A stretch of DNA of 53,290 nt from Anaerolineae bacterium (GCA_022822545.1 JAJEBE010000015.1:1-53290), one strand, 5' to 3'. Counted from the first letter of the stretch, positions 40,299 through 48,315 are shown. A program made the numbers and translations. Notes: generated from the sequence alone by a model not told the origin.

Positions 40299-42062
40299 CT
40301 AGCGAGGGTCTTGGCCGCTCAGGACCTCGTAGACCTGCGCGCCAGCGCCCTCAAACATCAGGCTCAGACGCAAATCAGCCGGCGCTGCTATACCGGGCGC
40401 AACATATACAAAATCGATCTCATCGGCGTCAGTTTCCATGCGTGCCAGGGCGTCCCATTCAAAATAGCGAACAGCGCGGAAGTCCAGCGCGCGGCGTTCG
40501 GCGAAGATCGGCAGCCAGGCATTGCCGTCCGCGGCGAGGAGAAGGGCATCGGTCGGCGTGTTCTCGCGCAGCCAGCGCATCGCTGTCAGTTCGGCGTCAG
40601 TGATGCTTGCGGGCGGCAAGCCAAGCAAGGGGCGAGCCAGATCCAGAAGCGGTTGAAAGCTGAGGCCAAGGAGCAGGATAAGCGCGGCGGTCAAAGCCAG
40701 CAAGCGATATGCCAGGGGGCGCAGCCTGCGCTTGATCGCGGTGGCGACACGCTCGTCCCATAGATGCAATAGCGCGAGGCCGGCGAAAAAAGCGTAAGGC
40801 AGGATCAGTCCATGTCGCGCGAGATTCGGCGCGTTCGTCAGCGCGCCAATGAGGGGCAGCAAGGCGCCTAGCAGACCGAGCAGCGCCGCATCGGCGACAA
40901 GCAGCAGCCAGAAACTCATCATCAAGGATACCGGGCGCAGCGGACCGTCAATTCGCAGGCCGCGCCATAATCCGTAGAGCGCCAGCGGCAGAATGAGGAA
41001 GCCTTGCGAACGTGTCATGTAGGCGAGGTTGGACAAGTTCGGCGCGAAGGGCGAGGGGCTGAGGGGCAGGATCAATGGCAGGTTGTTGACCAGCCAGGGG
41101 GCGATGCCAAGCAGGGCGACCAGGGGCAGGCCGACGGTCAGGCCCAGGCGCGAGGTCTTCGTGATGGCGCCAAGGCGATAGAGCCAGGCGACGCCGAGGA
41201 GGGCCAGAAACGCGAACAACATGACGAGGCTCAGGCTGAGGCTGGTGTAGACAACCGCGCCCATCATCAGGCCGCCGGCGATCAGGTCGGCAAGGTGGAA
41301 GCGGCGCAGCAGGCGCAGGGCGTAGAGCAGAAAAGCTTGTGTGAAGAGCAGCCCCAGCAATTCACTGAAGTGCCCGTCGAGATAGCTGTTGAAGGCGCCG
41401 AAGCCTAGGAGCAGCGCTATCGCCATGGCGCGGCCCAGGCGTTTGTCATGCAGTTCGGCGCCGAAGTCGTAGGCCAACCAGACAAGCAAGAAGACGACGA
41501 CGGCAGCCACGCTAAGCTGGATGAGAGGGATGGTGTGGTCGAGCTGGAGGCTGAGGTAAGCGGAAAGGGCGTGGAAGCCGGGCGCGATGATCAGGTCGGA
41601 TTGTGTTACAAAGGGCAGGAGGGACTTGAAGGATTCTCCTTCGCGGGTGGTCAGGCTGTGGAAGGCGGTGGCTTGCCCTTGCGCGCCCAGAGGCGTCTGA
41701 AGATGGAAAAGCGGCAGGATGACGATGAGGGCTACCAGGGCGAAGAAAGCCAGATCCTCCGGCCCGGGCCAGCCTTGGTCGCGGTCTTCCAGTTGCTCGC
41801 CGCGGGCCTCGGCGCGGGCCTGCGCGGAGGAGAGCGTGCCGCCGAGCACGACGCCGGATAGCAGCGCAAAGAGCAGATAATCGATCACCAGGGTATCCCA
41901 GCCGAAAGCTTCGGTGTAGAAGACAGCGCCGCCGGTGACCAGGGCCAGGCATAAGATCGCGGCGAGGGCGATGCGGGGTTGGGCGGTGCGCCAGGCGGGC
42001 GAGAGCATGGCGCCGGCGCCGACCAGAACTGCCCCGAAGATGAAGACGACGAAGAGGCTCAT
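40299..42062 (-). CDS. Polytopic membrane protein (GT-C/O-antigen-type, unassigned)
   Basis: 587 residues with about 12 helices, the first beginning at residue 1 (SLFVVFIFGAVLVGAGAM), and a C-terminal soluble part of about 90 residues (MRWLRENTPTDALLLAADGNAWLP). That 'W.r.ntp.dA..l...'-type C-terminus with an upstream helix bundle recalls glycosyltransferase-C enzymes. The Asp/Glu-containing first loop is not clear, so the class is not certain. The start ATG is 15 nt downstream of the vapC1 stop on the same strand, so it can be read from the toxin promoter. A copy of its first 14 codons is repeated in the next duplicated unit (42772-42813). Confidence 0.65.
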   Translation of the reverse strand: MSLFVVFIFGAVLVGAGAMLSPAWRTAQPRIALAAILCLALVTGGAVFYTEAFGWDTLVIDYLLFALLSGVVLGGTLSSAQARAEARGEQLEDRDQGWPGPEDLAFFALVALIVILPLFHLQTPLGAQGQATAFHSLTTREGESFKSLLPFVTQSDLIIAPGFHALSAYLSLQLDHTIPLIQLSVAAVVVFLLVWLAYDFGAELHDKRLGRAMAIALLLGFGAFNSYLDGHFSELLGLLFTQAFLLYALRLLRRFHLADLIAGGLMMGAVVYTSLSLSLVMLFAFLALLGVAWLYRLGAITKTSRLGLTVGLPLVALLGIAPWLVNNLPLILPLSPSPFAPNLSNLAYMTRSQGFLILPLALYGLWRGLRIDGPLRPVSLMMSFWLLLVADAALLGLLGALLPLIGALTNAPNLARHGLILPYAFFAGLALLHLWDERVATAIKRRLRPLAYRLLALTAALILLLGLSFQPLLDLARPLLGLPPASITDAELTAMRWLRENTPTDALLLAADGNAWLPIFAERRALDFRAVRYFEWDALARMETDADEIDFVYVAPGIAAPADLRLSLMFEGAGAQVYEVLSGQDPR

Positions 42063-42077
42063 TGCAGAGGGGAGAGA

Positions 42078-42467
42078 CTACCAGATGCGCTGTACGTCAT
42101 AGCTGTCAAAAGCGCGATCGCTGGTGATGATCGGCAGGTCCTCAACGAGAGACTGTGCGATGAGCAGCCGATCAAATGGGTCGCGGTGAATGTAAGGCAG
42201 ACTGGCGACCAGTTTTAGGTGCGCGACAGAAATATTCAGAATCCGGAATCGATCTGCTTCCAACTCTTCATCGACGAACTGATGAAACGGTCGAGGCAGA
42301 TCAAGCCCGCGATCAAGACTCGACTTTATCGCCAATTCCCAGATGCTCGCGAGGCTAAGATAAACTTCGCTGCTGGAATCCTCCAAACATTCCCTGGCGT
42401 TATCACTTAGCTTGGTACTGTCAGTAACGAACCACAGGTAAGCGGCCGTATCCAGGAGATAATTCAT
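42078..42467 (-). CDS. VapC-type PIN-domain toxin 1
   Basis: 129-residue PIN-domain RNase. The acidic residues of the metal site are visible: Asp6 in YLLDTAAYLW, Glu44 in SIWELAIKS, and the C-terminal Asp pair in HRDPFDRLLIAQ and IITSDRAFDSY. VapC toxins cleave specific RNAs unless bound by their antitoxin. Start ATG at 42465-42467 overlaps the antitoxin stop by 4 nt (ATGA), the usual TA arrangement. The C-terminal ~30 residues are nearly identical to toxin 2 (42829-43215), whereas residues 1-90 differ. It reads through toward the membrane-protein gene 15 nt downstream. Confidence 0.85.
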   Translation of the reverse strand: MNYLLDTAAYLWFVTDSTKLSDNARECLEDSSSEVYLSLASIWELAIKSSLDRGLDLPRPFHQFVDEELEADRFRILNISVAHLKLVASLPYIHRDPFDRLLIAQSLVEDLPIITSDRAFDSYDVQRIW

Positions 42468-42694
42468 TCCGAGTAAGGTTCAAATTCGGGCAAGGGCTCA
42501 TAAAATTCATCAGTCACCTTGATCTTTCCCTTCAGACGACCGGCTTTTCGCGGACCCTTCTTGGGTGCGATTGTGGCGACGAGTTGGTAGGCTTGCTCAT
42601 CATCCGCAATGATGATGACGGTTCCGCCCTGTTTGGCATGTTCCAGTACTTCGTCGAGATTCTGCTTTGCTTCTTCGATAGTGAATGTCTTCAT
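42464..42694 (-). CDS. Phd/YefM-family antitoxin 1
   Basis: 76 residues from ATG 42692-42694, with AGGAG upstream. The N-terminal DNA-binding Phd fold is seen in TFTIEEAKQNLDEVLEHAKQGG; the middle VIIIADDEQAYQLVATIAP completes it; the C-terminal KGKIKVTDEFYEPLPEFEPYSE is the toxin-binding arm. It presumably neutralises the VapC toxin that overlaps its stop and represses the shared promoter. The first 14 codons of a longer frame (to 42736) are not needed. It is clearly distinct from antitoxin 2 in its interior. Confidence 0.83.
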   Translation of the reverse strand: MKTFTIEEAKQNLDEVLEHAKQGGTVIIIADDEQAYQLVATIAPKKGPRKAGRLKGKIKVTDEFYEPLPEFEPYSE

Positions 42695-42727
42695 TGGCGA
42701 ACTCCTGCGGCTATCGCACCACCCTGA

Positions 42728-42755
42728 ATTATACACGATCGCTATGGGAACTCAA
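42728..42755 (-). promoter_or_regulatory. vapBC1 promoter
   Basis: Minus strand: TTGAGT (42750-42755), 16-nt spacer and perfect TATAAT (42728-42733), 33 nt before the antitoxin ATG. The same boxes occur in unit 2. Confidence 0.6.
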
Positions 42756-42828
42756 CGAGGCGCTGGGCACTGACCAGGACTGCCCCGAAGATGAAGACGA
42801 CGAAGAGGCTCATTGCAGAGGGGAGAGA

Positions 42829-43215
42829 CTACCAGATGCGCTGGACTGGGGATGAGTCAAAGGCGCGGTCGCTGGTGATGATCGGCAGGTCCTCAACGAG
42901 AGACTGTGCGATGAGCAGCCGATCAAATGGGTCGCGGTGGAGAAGCGGCATGGCGGCGACTTGTCGCAGATGTTCCATCTCAATGGCCAGTACGCTGAGG
43001 CTGTAACCAAGAATCGTTATATCGATAAATTCGTCAAAGGGCAGGGGTAGTTCTAACTTGCCCAGAATTGACTTAATGGCGATTTCCCAAACGCTTGCCA
43101 GGCTGAGGTGGACAGAATTGCCGGAATCTTCCAAGTGTCGCCTCGCAATTGCGCTAAGCCTGCTGTGGTCGGAGACAAACCAAAGGAAGGAAGAGGTGTC
43201 CAGCAAGTATCCCAT
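42829..43215 (-). CDS. VapC-type PIN-domain toxin 2
   Basis: 128-residue PIN-domain RNase. Metal-site residues: Asp6 in YLLDTSSFLWFVSD, Glu44 in SVWEIAIKS, and Asp residues in HRDPFDRLLIAQ and SDRAFDSS. Residues 1-90 share only family-level similarity with toxin 1, but from LHRDPF to the end the two are almost identical at DNA level (about 80 nt match exactly, 42108-42186 in unit 1). The start ATG is overlapped by the stop of antitoxin 2 (TAATG). Probable specificity variant of toxin 1. Confidence 0.85.
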   Translation of the reverse strand: MGYLLDTSSFLWFVSDHSRLSAIARRHLEDSGNSVHLSLASVWEIAIKSILGKLELPLPFDEFIDITILGYSLSVLAIEMEHLRQVAAMPLLHRDPFDRLLIAQSLVEDLPIITSDRAFDSSPVQRIW

Positions 43216-43442
43216 TACATATATGGCTCAAAGTCGGGCAAGGGATCGTCAAAGTCTTCAGCAATCTTGATTTTGCCCTTAAACATCCCGGCTTTCCGCG
43301 GTTTGTTGGGAGGCAAGCGTTTGAGAGTCAGTGCATATTCGTGTCCATCACTGCCGATGATGTTTACTACCAGACCCTGTTGGGCATGTTCCATCAATTC
43401 CGCAAAGTTGGCGGCGGCCGTTTCCATTGTGTAGTTCTTCAT
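43215..43442 (-). CDS. Phd/YefM-family antitoxin 2
   Basis: 75 residues from ATG 43440-43442, AGGAG upstream. NYTMETAAANFAELMEHAQQGL gives the Phd DNA-binding part; VVNIIGSDGHEYALTLKRLP and a C-terminal KGKIKIAEDFDDPLPDFEPYM complete it. It differs from antitoxin 1 over most of its length apart from the PRKAG..KGKIK and P(L)P.FEPY parts. Its stop overlaps the toxin start, so the pair is coupled. Promoter TTGAGT-16-TATAAT at 43476-43503 is the same as that of unit 1. Confidence 0.83.
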   Translation of the reverse strand: MKNYTMETAAANFAELMEHAQQGLVVNIIGSDGHEYALTLKRLPPNKPRKAGMFKGKIKIAEDFDDPLPDFEPYM

Positions 43443-43475
43443 TGGCGAACTCCTGCGGCTATCGCACCACCCTGG

Positions 43476-43503
43476 ATTATACACGATCGCTATTGGAACT
43501 CAA
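43476..43503 (-). promoter_or_regulatory. vapBC2 promoter
   Basis: Minus strand TTGAGT (43498-43503), 16-nt spacer and TATAAT (43476-43481), the same sequence as in unit 1 except one base in the spacer. Confidence 0.6.
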
Positions 43504-43680
43504 CGAGGCGCTGGGCGCACCGCGCTAGTAATTGCCGGGCAGCCACCGCTGATACTTTGGATCGTCGATGTTATCGAGCGTATGCTGATAGCTGGTGACC
43601 AAGAAACCGGGAGCATTGATTGCTTTGAGCACTTCAATTTGCAGCGTCAGGCAGGCCTTTCCCCGGGATAGCCGCCGGCC

Positions 43681-44286
43681 TCAAGCCCGGCATCTTGCCG
43701 GTGCGGGACGGCTATACAACCACCAGAAGACCGAGGGCGAGTATACAGGTTTCAAAGTCGCGGACCATAGGAAGACATCAGCATGCAAGAGCCGACGCAA
43801 GGCGATATCCGTCCGTTCTACGCCCGCCATCAATTCACGTTTATCGTAGGCAAACTCGTCCATGGCCAGCAGGATTTCTTGGACGATAGTGCGACGCAGC
43901 GCTTCGGGCGGGTAGGCGGAGGCGCAGCCGGTCGGGTTCTCTTGACAATCGCGGAAGAAACCTGTCATCTGCTTCAAACGCGCCGGGACCTCTTGTTTGA
44001 GTTTGTTTTCGTAGTGTAGGCTCCACTCGCTTTGAACCGCATCGTGCCGCGCCAGAGCGCTATCCAGCCGCGCTTGCTGTTTCGGATTCAAGGAAGGGCG
44101 GAGCCGGGACAGTCGGCGCCGGCGCAAGAGCAATGCTCCAATGGTCAGTTGCGGCGTTGTGGAGCGGCGCGAGTAGCCGGCGGCCAGCGGCAGATAGAGT
44201 CGATCGCCGAGCGCATAGTCAGCCAGTCTTTCCACCATGCCCTCAAGTTCGGCAAGGTCGCGAGCGAGCGAATACTCTTGAGACAT
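43681..44286 (-). CDS. Hypothetical helical protein; reading frame continues 51 sense codons past its UGA stop
   Basis: 201 residues to a TGA at 43681-43683. Mostly helical: RDLAELEGMVERLADYALG, then QARLDSALARHDAVQSEWSLHYENKLKQEV, then RRTIVQEILLAMDEFAYDKRELM. No transmembrane segment or known motif. A minor Chloroflexota-specific family seems likely. Beyond the TGA the same frame stays open for 51 codons (43680 to 43528) and reads GRRLSRGKACLTLQIEVLKA, INAPGFLVTSYQHTLDNIDD, PKYQRWLPGNY, then TAG at 43525-43527. The codons just before are TGC CGG GCT TGA, i.e. a C-x-x-U pattern if UGA were selenocysteine. A plain nonsense mutation, or two adjacent genes, also explains this. The start has no clear Shine-Dalgarno sequence. 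Confidence 0.5.
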   Translation of the reverse strand: MSQEYSLARDLAELEGMVERLADYALGDRLYLPLAAGYSRRSTTPQLTIGALLLRRRRLSRLRPSLNPKQQARLDSALARHDAVQSEWSLHYENKLKQEVPARLKQMTGFFRDCQENPTGCASAYPPEALRRTIVQEILLAMDEFAYDKRELMAGVERTDIALRRLLHADVFLWSATLKPVYSPSVFWWLYSRPAPARCRA

Positions 44287-44303
44287 GATACCCGAACCGG
44301 ACC

Positions 44304-46598
44304 CTAAGCCTGGTTGATCGCTTCCCAGATGCGGCGCGGCGTCAAAGGCATATCGAGGTGGCGCGCGCCGTAGGGCTTTAGCGCATCCATGACGGCGTTC
44401 ACGACAGCCGGGGTCGAGCCGATGGTGGCGGCTTCGCCGATGCCTTTGGCGCCGAGCGGGTTAAGCGTGGTTTCGGTGACGGTCTTGTTGATGGTGAAGG
44501 TCGGGAAGGTATCGGCGCGGGGCATGGCGTAATCCATCATCGACCCGGTGAGCAACTGGCCCTGCTCGTCGAAGACAATCTCTTCGAGCAGCGCTTGACC
44601 GATGCCTTGAGCCAGGCCGCCGTGAATCTGCCCTTCCACGAGCAGAGGGCTGATGCGCGGACCGCAATCATCAACGGAATAGTATTCGCGCAGGCTGATG
44701 CAGCCGGTCTCGCGCTCGATCTCGACGACAGCGATATGCGTGCCGAAGGGATAGATAAAATCGGGCGGGCGGAAGAAATCGGTCGCTTCCAAGCCGGTGT
44801 CGATATCATCGGGCAGGCGGTCGCTGTAGGCGCGGGCGGCAATCTCGCTGAGTTTCAAGCTCCGCCCCGGCACGCCTTTAACGCGATATTCGCCATCGGC
44901 AAGTTCGATATCGCCGGGCGAGGCTTCCAGCATGTGCGCCGCGATCGAAATGGCTTTCTCCCGCACTTTGACCGCCGAGCGCACGATGGCGGAACCGCCG
45001 ATGGCGAGGCTGCGGCTGCCGAAGGTGCCGACGCCCACCGGCTGCGCGCCGGTATCGCCGTGCTTGACGATGACGCTGTCGTAATCGGCGCCGATCTCAT
45101 CCGCGACGATCTGGGCGAAGGTGGTCTGCAAGCCTTGGCCGTGGGGCGATGCGCCGGTGTAGACGGTGACCGTCCCGCCCGGTTCTACGCGCACGACGCC
45201 GCTCTCATAGGGTCCGAAACCGCACATCTCGACATAGGTCGCCATGCCGATGCCGAGCAAGGTATCGGAACCGCTGGCGCGGCGAGCCGCTTGTTCGTCG
45301 CGCAGCGCGCTGTAGTTCGCCGTTTGCAAAGCGGTATCGAGATTCTTCTCGTACTCGCCGGTGTCATAGGTGGAACCGGTCGGGGTTTTGTAGGGGAATT
45401 GCTCGGGTTTGACGTAATTGCGGCGGCGGACCTCGGCGGGATCCATATCCAGTTCGGCCGCGATCATGTCGATGGCGCGCTCGATGTAATAGATGGCCTC
45501 GGGGCGGCCGGCGCCGCGGTAAGCCGCCACCGCGATCGTATGCGTCAGGACGTTGCTCGCTTTGAAGTGCACAGCCGGGATATGATAATTGCCGGTGGCC
45601 ATCAAGCCGGTGAGATGAACGATGTCGTAGAAAGGCGGGTAAGCGCCCAATTCGCCGATCACATGCAGGCGCAGGCCCAGTATCGCGCCATCGGCGTCAA
45701 AGGCGACCTGGACATCGGCGATTTGCGAGCGGCCATGCGTGGTGGAGACAAAGTGCTCGACGCGCGTGCCGGCCCATTTCAGCGGGATGCCGAAGCGCTG
45801 CGACAGCTTGGCGACCGCGATTTCTTCGGGATAGAGTTGGTTCTTGACGCCGAAGCCACCGCCGACATTGGGCGCGATCACGCGGAGCATATTCTCCGGC
45901 AGGCGCAGGACGGTCGCCAGGGCGGCGCGCAGACCATGCGGGATTTGTGTGCTGGACCAGAGTGTGATGCCGCCGGTGACGGCATCGGGGGCGGCGGCAA
46001 CGGCGCGCACTTCCATCGGCACGCCGGCGACGCGTTGGCTGAGCATGCGTTGACTTAGCGTACGCGGCGCATCCGCGAAGACCTGGTCGACATCGTCGGT
46101 CTTCTTCTCGCCCGTATCAATGATGTTGCTCTCCAAGCCAGCAAAGACCGGCGGCGCGTCGCTGCCATAGGCGCTGAGCAAGTCGGCGGCGACGGGCAAT
46201 TCTTCCCAGTCAACCTCGACATCGTCGATGGCGTCTTCGGCGATTTCCGGCGTTTCAGCAATGACGGCGGCGACCACCTCGCCGACATGGCGAACGCGCT
46301 CGACTGACAGGGCGAGATGGCTGTATTTTTCCAGCGCAATATCGCCACCGGCGACCGGCACCGGTTCCCACTCGCCGCGCATATCATCGCCCGTGATCAC
46401 GGCCAGCACTCCAGCGCGATCGGCAGCCGCTGCGGTATTGATGCTGAGGATTTTCGCGTGAGCATAGGGGCTGCGGACAAAAGCGACGTGCCCCATGCCG
46501 GGCAGCTTGATATCGTCGACATATTTGCCGGCGCCCGTGATCAGGCCGGGGTCTTCCTTGCGTTTAACATTTGCGCCTACCATCGAGCGTAAAACCAT
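44304..46598 (-). CDS. Molybdenum hydroxylase large subunit (xanthine dehydrogenase/CO dehydrogenase family)
   Basis: 764 residues, the usual large-subunit length. It binds the molybdopterin cytosine dinucleotide cofactor. Seen: APNVGGGFGVK (243-252), the active-site loop AYRGAGR at 359-365, which marks form II (CoxL-like form I carries AYxCSFR), and the catalytic Glu722 in GIGEAATIGS. The C-terminal DMPLTPRRIWEAI is also usual. It probably hydroxylates an aldehyde or N-heterocycle rather than CO. No FAD medium subunit or [2Fe-2S] small subunit gene lies within the window, which is unusual. The start ATG at 46598 has AAGGAG 9 nt upstream; TTG or ATG a few codons earlier are open. Confidence 0.88.
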   Translation of the reverse strand: MVLRSMVGANVKRKEDPGLITGAGKYVDDIKLPGMGHVAFVRSPYAHAKILSINTAAAADRAGVLAVITGDDMRGEWEPVPVAGGDIALEKYSHLALSVERVRHVGEVVAAVIAETPEIAEDAIDDVEVDWEELPVAADLLSAYGSDAPPVFAGLESNIIDTGEKKTDDVDQVFADAPRTLSQRMLSQRVAGVPMEVRAVAAAPDAVTGGITLWSSTQIPHGLRAALATVLRLPENMLRVIAPNVGGGFGVKNQLYPEEIAVAKLSQRFGIPLKWAGTRVEHFVSTTHGRSQIADVQVAFDADGAILGLRLHVIGELGAYPPFYDIVHLTGLMATGNYHIPAVHFKASNVLTHTIAVAAYRGAGRPEAIYYIERAIDMIAAELDMDPAEVRRRNYVKPEQFPYKTPTGSTYDTGEYEKNLDTALQTANYSALRDEQAARRASGSDTLLGIGMATYVEMCGFGPYESGVVRVEPGGTVTVYTGASPHGQGLQTTFAQIVADEIGADYDSVIVKHGDTGAQPVGVGTFGSRSLAIGGSAIVRSAVKVREKAISIAAHMLEASPGDIELADGEYRVKGVPGRSLKLSEIAARAYSDRLPDDIDTGLEATDFFRPPDFIYPFGTHIAVVEIERETGCISLREYYSVDDCGPRISPLLVEGQIHGGLAQGIGQALLEEIVFDEQGQLLTGSMMDYAMPRADTFPTFTINKTVTETTLNPLGAKGIGEAATIGSTPAVVNAVMDALKPYGARHLDMPLTPRRIWEAINQA

Positions 46599-46666
46599 CG
46601 CCATCAACTCCTTTTGTCAATTGAGTTTTATACGGTCATCATTACATTATTTTGTCAATTAGACGG

Positions 46667-46999
46667 CTAAGGGGTCTGTAGGCGGTCAACCGCGTAGCCC
46701 CGCTGCAGCCAGCCTTTGGTGCCCTCTTCCAGGTTGTAGATCTCTTCGTAGCCCATGCTGGCCAGGAAGAGCGCCGCCTGCGACGAACGGACGCCGGTGT
46801 TGCAGACGAGAAGCACGGGGGCATCTTCGCTGATTTCGTCGGCGCGCGCCATGAATTCGCTGAGCGGGATATTGGCGGCGCCGGGGATATGCCCCTCGGC
46901 ATATTCTTCTTCTTCGCGGACATCAATGAATTGATAGTCGCTATCCGCGCCACTGGCGAATTGTTGGCGAAATTCTTCCGTGCTCAGGTCGGTGAACAT
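46667..46999 (-). CDS. Rhodanese-domain protein
   Basis: 110 residues, single rhodanese fold. The loop with the active-site cysteine is CNTGVRS (66-72). DVREEEEYAEGHIPGAANIPL (26-46) is the domain's other signature. It carries sulfur as a persulfide or detoxifies a sulfur or cyanide compound; many bacteria use such stand-alone domains for sulfur transfer. A short gap separates it from the molybdenum hydroxylase on the same strand, and xanthine-dehydrogenase-type enzymes need a terminal sulfido ligand, so a functional link is possible. This is inference. Confidence 0.87.
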   Translation of the reverse strand: MFTDLSTEEFRQQFASGADSDYQFIDVREEEEYAEGHIPGAANIPLSEFMARADEISEDAPVLLVCNTGVRSSQAALFLASMGYEEIYNLEEGTKGWLQRGYAVDRLQTP

Positions 47000-47114
47000 G
47001 GCTGACCTCTGGTACGATTACAAGCTTCGGGCATTATAGCCGAGCACTGTTGGATTACCAAACGCCCTAGCGATAATCTGCCTCACACCCGGGCCGCTCA
47101 GGGGCGTGTGGGGC

Positions 47115-47135
47115 GGGCGACCCACCGGATCGCCC
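47115..47135. repeat. GGGCGA palindrome, copy 7
   Basis: GGGCGACCC-acc-GGATCGCCC (one mismatch) in the spacer between rhodanese and epimerase genes. Same family as 3141, 3888, 6289, 6388, 8488 and ~9550. Confidence 0.45.
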
Positions 47136-47213
47136 CTACCGGGTTGATGGGGGGGTGTATAGGCGCCGGTCGGCGTTGCGCGGGGTTGCGAAAACGATAG
47201 TTGTCGCTGATTT

Positions 47214-48161
47214 TCAGACGCGCTGCCGATACCAATCTACGGTGCGGCGGAGCCCCTCGGCGAAGTCGACGACAGGCGCGTAGCCCAGCAACTCGCGGGC
47301 TTTGGTCAGATCGGCTTGCGAGTGGCGGATATCGCCCGGGCGCTCGGCAGTGTGCTGTGGCGCGAGCTCAGAGCCGATGATGGCATTCAGTTGCGTCACA
47401 AGCTCATTGATTGTGATGCGTCCGCCAGCCGCCATATTGATGGTCTGGCCGACCGCCGCCGGCGCCGCGCAGGCCAGCATGTTGCCGACCGCGACATTGC
47501 CAACGTAGGTGAAGTCACGACTATGCAGGCCATCGCCATAGATAGTCGGGCGCTGACCGCGGAGCATAGCTGCGATGAACTTGGGGATGACGGCGGCGTA
47601 GGTCGAGCTCGGATCTTGTCTGGGACCGAAGACGTTGAAGTAGCGCAGGGCGACTGTCTCCAGCCCGAAGGAATGGGTGAAAGCGGCGCAGTAGTATTCG
47701 CCCGCAAGCTTGGCGACGCCATAGGGCGAGATTGGCGCGGGAGTTTGCGCTTCCGTTTTGGCGCCATTGGCTCGGTCGCCGTAGGCTGAGCCAGAGGCGG
47801 CGTAGACCACGCGCTTGACCTCGTTGTCGCGGGCGGCGATCAAGACATTCAGCGTGCCGGTGACGCAGTGGCGGTGGGTTTCGAGCGGGTCGGCAAGGCT
47901 GCGCGGGACCGAAGGCAGCGCCGCTTGATGCAAGACATAATCGACGCCGCGGAAAAGCGAGCGCAATGTTTCGAGCTCGGTGATGGAGCCTGCCGTGATC
48001 GACAGATCCCCGTCCAGCGAGCGCAGATAGTCGAGATTTTCGCGCTTGCCGGTCAGCAAATTGTCGATGACGCGGACGCGCTGCCCATCGCGCAGCAGGC
48101 GCTCGGCGATATGCGAGCCGATAAAGCCGGCCGCGCCGGTGACGACATAGGTTTGTGTCAT
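47214..48161 (-). CDS. NAD-dependent sugar-nucleotide epimerase (GalE-like)
   Basis: 315 residues. VVTGAAGFIGSHIAERLL (6-23) is the NAD loop; the catalytic YxxxK is in SPYGVAKLAGEYY; further marks are ALRYFNVFGPRQDPSSTYAAVIPKFI and RDFTYVGNVAVGNM. These place it among UDP-glucose 4-epimerases and related UDP-sugar epimerases; UDP-galactose or UDP-glucuronate are the likely substrates. It probably feeds the nearby surface-glycan machinery. The ATG at 48159-48161 has GAGGGAC upstream. It stands alone. Confidence 0.88.
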   Translation of the reverse strand: MTQTYVVTGAAGFIGSHIAERLLRDGQRVRVIDNLLTGKRENLDYLRSLDGDLSITAGSITELETLRSLFRGVDYVLHQAALPSVPRSLADPLETHRHCVTGTLNVLIAARDNEVKRVVYAASGSAYGDRANGAKTEAQTPAPISPYGVAKLAGEYYCAAFTHSFGLETVALRYFNVFGPRQDPSSTYAAVIPKFIAAMLRGQRPTIYGDGLHSRDFTYVGNVAVGNMLACAAPAAVGQTINMAAGGRITINELVTQLNAIIGSELAPQHTAERPGDIRHSQADLTKARELLGYAPVVDFAEGLRRTVDWYRQRV

Positions 48162-48315
48162 GGAGTCCCTCTTGCTGATTGCGCTGTCACCTTAGCGTCA
48201 TGACGGCGATTATGCAAGCGCGGGCGGTGGCGGTTGGCCACTGCTTTGCAGCGCCACTATGGGTTATAATCATTGAGCGTCGTGGCTGAAGTCGCGGCGG
48301 ATGGAGAGCAATATC

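Larger units (their letters stand above)
42021..42771. repeat. Tandem duplicated unit, copy 1 (VapBC module plus start of the membrane-protein gene)
   Basis: Unit 1 runs from 'gaccagaactgccccgaag' (42021) to 'cgaggcgctgggc' (about 42768). It contains the first 42 nt of the membrane-protein gene, vapC1, its antitoxin and the promoter. The same order and flanks recur in unit 2 at 42772-43520, offset about 750 nt. Confidence 0.8.
42772..43520. repeat. Tandem duplicated unit, copy 2
   Basis: Begins 'gaccaggactgccccgaag' (42772) and repeats the first 14 codons of the membrane-protein gene (not followed by the rest), then toxin 2, antitoxin 2 and the promoter. It ends at 'cgctgggc' (about 43518). 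The flanks match unit 1 almost exactly, but the central coding parts do not. Confidence 0.8.

Noticed and set aside
43600..43683. SECIS hairpin downstream of the UGA at 43681
   Set aside because: Only weak GGCC/GGCC and mismatched GC pairing; no clear apical loop with the expected G. It is therefore not listed as a feature.
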